DNA of 34,412 bases, taken from NCBI GenBank assembly GCA_017457425.1, contig JAFTHM010000086.1:1-34412 (forward strand). Direction: 5' to 3'. Positions 33,542-34,412 of this stretch are shown piece by piece (the stretch's first letter is position 1; each line of letters opens with the position of its first letter). This DNA comes from Alphaproteobacteria bacterium. Lineage in GTDB: Bacteria; Pseudomonadota; Alphaproteobacteria; CAAHEQ01; UBA3637. Made by a program: the position numbers and the translations under genes. The notes under the pieces were generated by a model. It worked only from the letters and a program-made list of their open reading frames with translations. It ran no database searches and was not told where the DNA came from.

Positions 33542-34363
33542 CTATTTCTCATTTAAAAAGCGAAAAATTTCACTCATAAAACCATAGGCTGGTAATTCAC
33601 GATGTCCCGCCTCAGCGCTTGAGAAAAATTCTTTTAGTTTCTTTGCTCGTTCAAATAACCGTTCGCCTTGGGCATAAGGAACCACTTTATCCGCCATACC
33701 ATGCCCGATTAACAAACGAGTGTTAATCTGTCCGATATGCACCATACTATCGTAAGTATTCCCACATAAAATCAAACGAACGGGGAATAAATGGAAACTT
33801 TCCTTGTCTGCAACATCCGCCACACTGGTAAACGGCGCTTCCAAAATAACCGCGTCAAACGGATTAGTTTGCCCCAATTCTTTTGCACCATACACCGCCA
33901 AATACGTTCCCATGGAATGACCATACAATACGATATCAGTATTTTTAAAGCCTTGTTTATTTAAAAACGCTACCGCCAATTTGATATCTGTTTCCATTGA
34001 GGCTTGATTGGGTTTTCCTTTTCTACCGCCGAATCCTTGATATTCCGGCACTAAAACGGCATAGCCTTTATCCGCTAAGGATTTTACCCGATTTAAGAAA
34101 TATGAAGCATTATCCGAATTACCATGAAAGAAAATGACAGCTTTTTTGGCATTATCGGGACACACATACCACCCATACGCATCTGTAGCATCAGATAACG
34201 ATACTTCCCGTATATCCGGTATTTTTTCCGTCATTTTTTGTAAAGAGGGCTTAACCGTGTCAGGATGATACAAAAACACATGCGGCATAAAATAAACAAG
34301 TAACGCAAAACCAATATACGCAATCACACATCCCAATAAGACAATTTTCAAAAACGATATCAT
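33542..34363 (-). CDS. Membrane-anchored alpha/beta hydrolase (BEM46/YfhR-like)
   Basis: The 273-residue protein has an N-terminal membrane anchor (FLKIVLLGCVIAYIGFALLVYF), then the hydrolase fold: VIFFHGNSDNASYFLNRV (oxyanion HGN), VLVPEYQGFGGRKGKPNQ, the nucleophile elbow VLYGHSMGTYLAVYGA (G-H-S-M-G), LIGHGMADKVVPYAQGERLF with the acid Asp, and a catalytic His in EAGHRELP near the end. These match the BEM46/YfhR group of serine hydrolases, whose natural substrates are poorly known. The active domain may face the periplasm or the cytoplasm; topology was not resolved. The start codon overlaps the stop of an upstream partial gene as ATGA. Confidence 0.88.
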   Translation of the reverse strand: MISFLKIVLLGCVIAYIGFALLVYFMPHVFLYHPDTVKPSLQKMTEKIPDIREVSLSDATDAYGWYVCPDNAKKAVIFFHGNSDNASYFLNRVKSLADKGYAVLVPEYQGFGGRKGKPNQASMETDIKLAVAFLNKQGFKNTDIVLYGHSMGTYLAVYGAKELGQTNPFDAVILEAPFTSVADVADKESFHLFPVRLILCGNTYDSMVHIGQINTRLLIGHGMADKVVPYAQGERLFERAKKLKEFFSSAEAGHRELPAYGFMSEIFRFLNEK

Positions 34364-34412
34364 AATTTGAGTTCCTGTTCTTCTAAATGTTTAATTTTAT
34401 CACGCAGACGGG
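34360..34412 (-). CDS. C-terminal fragment of an upstream gene (coiled-coil-like)
   Basis: The last codons of a gene that begins outside the window read RLRDKIKHLEEQELKL then TGA, which overlaps the start codon of the hydrolase (ATGA). The charged heptad-like pattern suggests a short helical protein such as a DUF465/YdcH- or SlyX-type protein, but 16 residues cannot decide this. The overlap indicates translational coupling with the hydrolase. Confidence 0.6.
   Translation of the reverse strand, partial: RLRDKIKHLEEQELKL

Overview
The window looks like a chromosomal segment of an AT-rich, Gram-negative alphaproteobacterium that is probably host-associated. The evidence is the str operon order rpsL-rpsG-fusA, an OprB-type sugar porin, an autotransporter, many small lipoproteins, alphaproteobacterial-looking ParC, Obg and LeuS, and a prepilin-like protein with a GRSMVEMLG N-terminus. 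I associate that N-terminus with uncultured gut Alphaproteobacteria; this is recollection and was not searched. Promoters can be read by eye: several are TTGACA-like boxes 16-18 bp from TATAAT-like boxes, and most genes have AAGGAG-type ribosome sites.

Layout. 1-1553, minus strand: start of fusA, rpsG, rpsL with its promoter, and a small XRE-type regulator. 1700-4234: an autotransporter whose promoter spacer holds a run of 13 C, a likely phase-variation switch. 4350-6878: ZntB-type transporter, periplasmic HExxH protein, SpoT-like HD hydrolase. 6999-8401: a structured RNA followed by a Cys-rich prepilin-like protein with a possibly hypervariable C-type-lectin-like end. 8485-9252: two small envelope proteins. 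9378-12122: parC (apparently leaderless) and an ArgA-like acetyltransferase. 12119-13987, minus: obg, a Cys/Lys/Ala-rich histone-H1-like gene, and rsfS, which has no normal start codon. 14178-15555: folA-thyA. 15638-15828: second copy of the structured RNA. 15934-17961: nagB and a divergent OprB porin. 18034-21608: an unknown gene, leuS and a small ankyrin protein. 21663-23092, minus: a CbpA-like DnaJ protein, third copy of the structured RNA, a small lipoprotein. 23153-25638: CDF cation exporter and an APH-like/P-loop kinase fusion. 25734-26020: tRNA-Arg(ACG) with a duplicated and interrupted 3' half. 26128-29362, minus: ettA, and dut with a GT10 fucosyltransferase. 29514-32361: yajC (in-frame stop)-secD-secF. 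32450-34412, minus: two small lipoproteins, an alpha/beta hydrolase and the end of an upstream gene.

The most unusual content is a three-copy family of ~180-200 nt RNAs at 6999-7176 (+), 15638-15828 (+) and 21888-22086 (-). All three fold by hand into the same architecture: a 5' hairpin, a second hairpin whose loop pairs with a distant segment as a pseudoknot, a 9-11 bp closing helix around two inner hairpins, and a terminator. The paired positions change together between copies. I do not recognise the family. Other points of interest are the poly-C promoter, the yajC stop codon, the ATAG overlap or possible frameshift at rsfS, the candidate diversity-generating-retroelement target, and the tRNA remnant. 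I see no CRISPR array, insertion sequence or replication origin.
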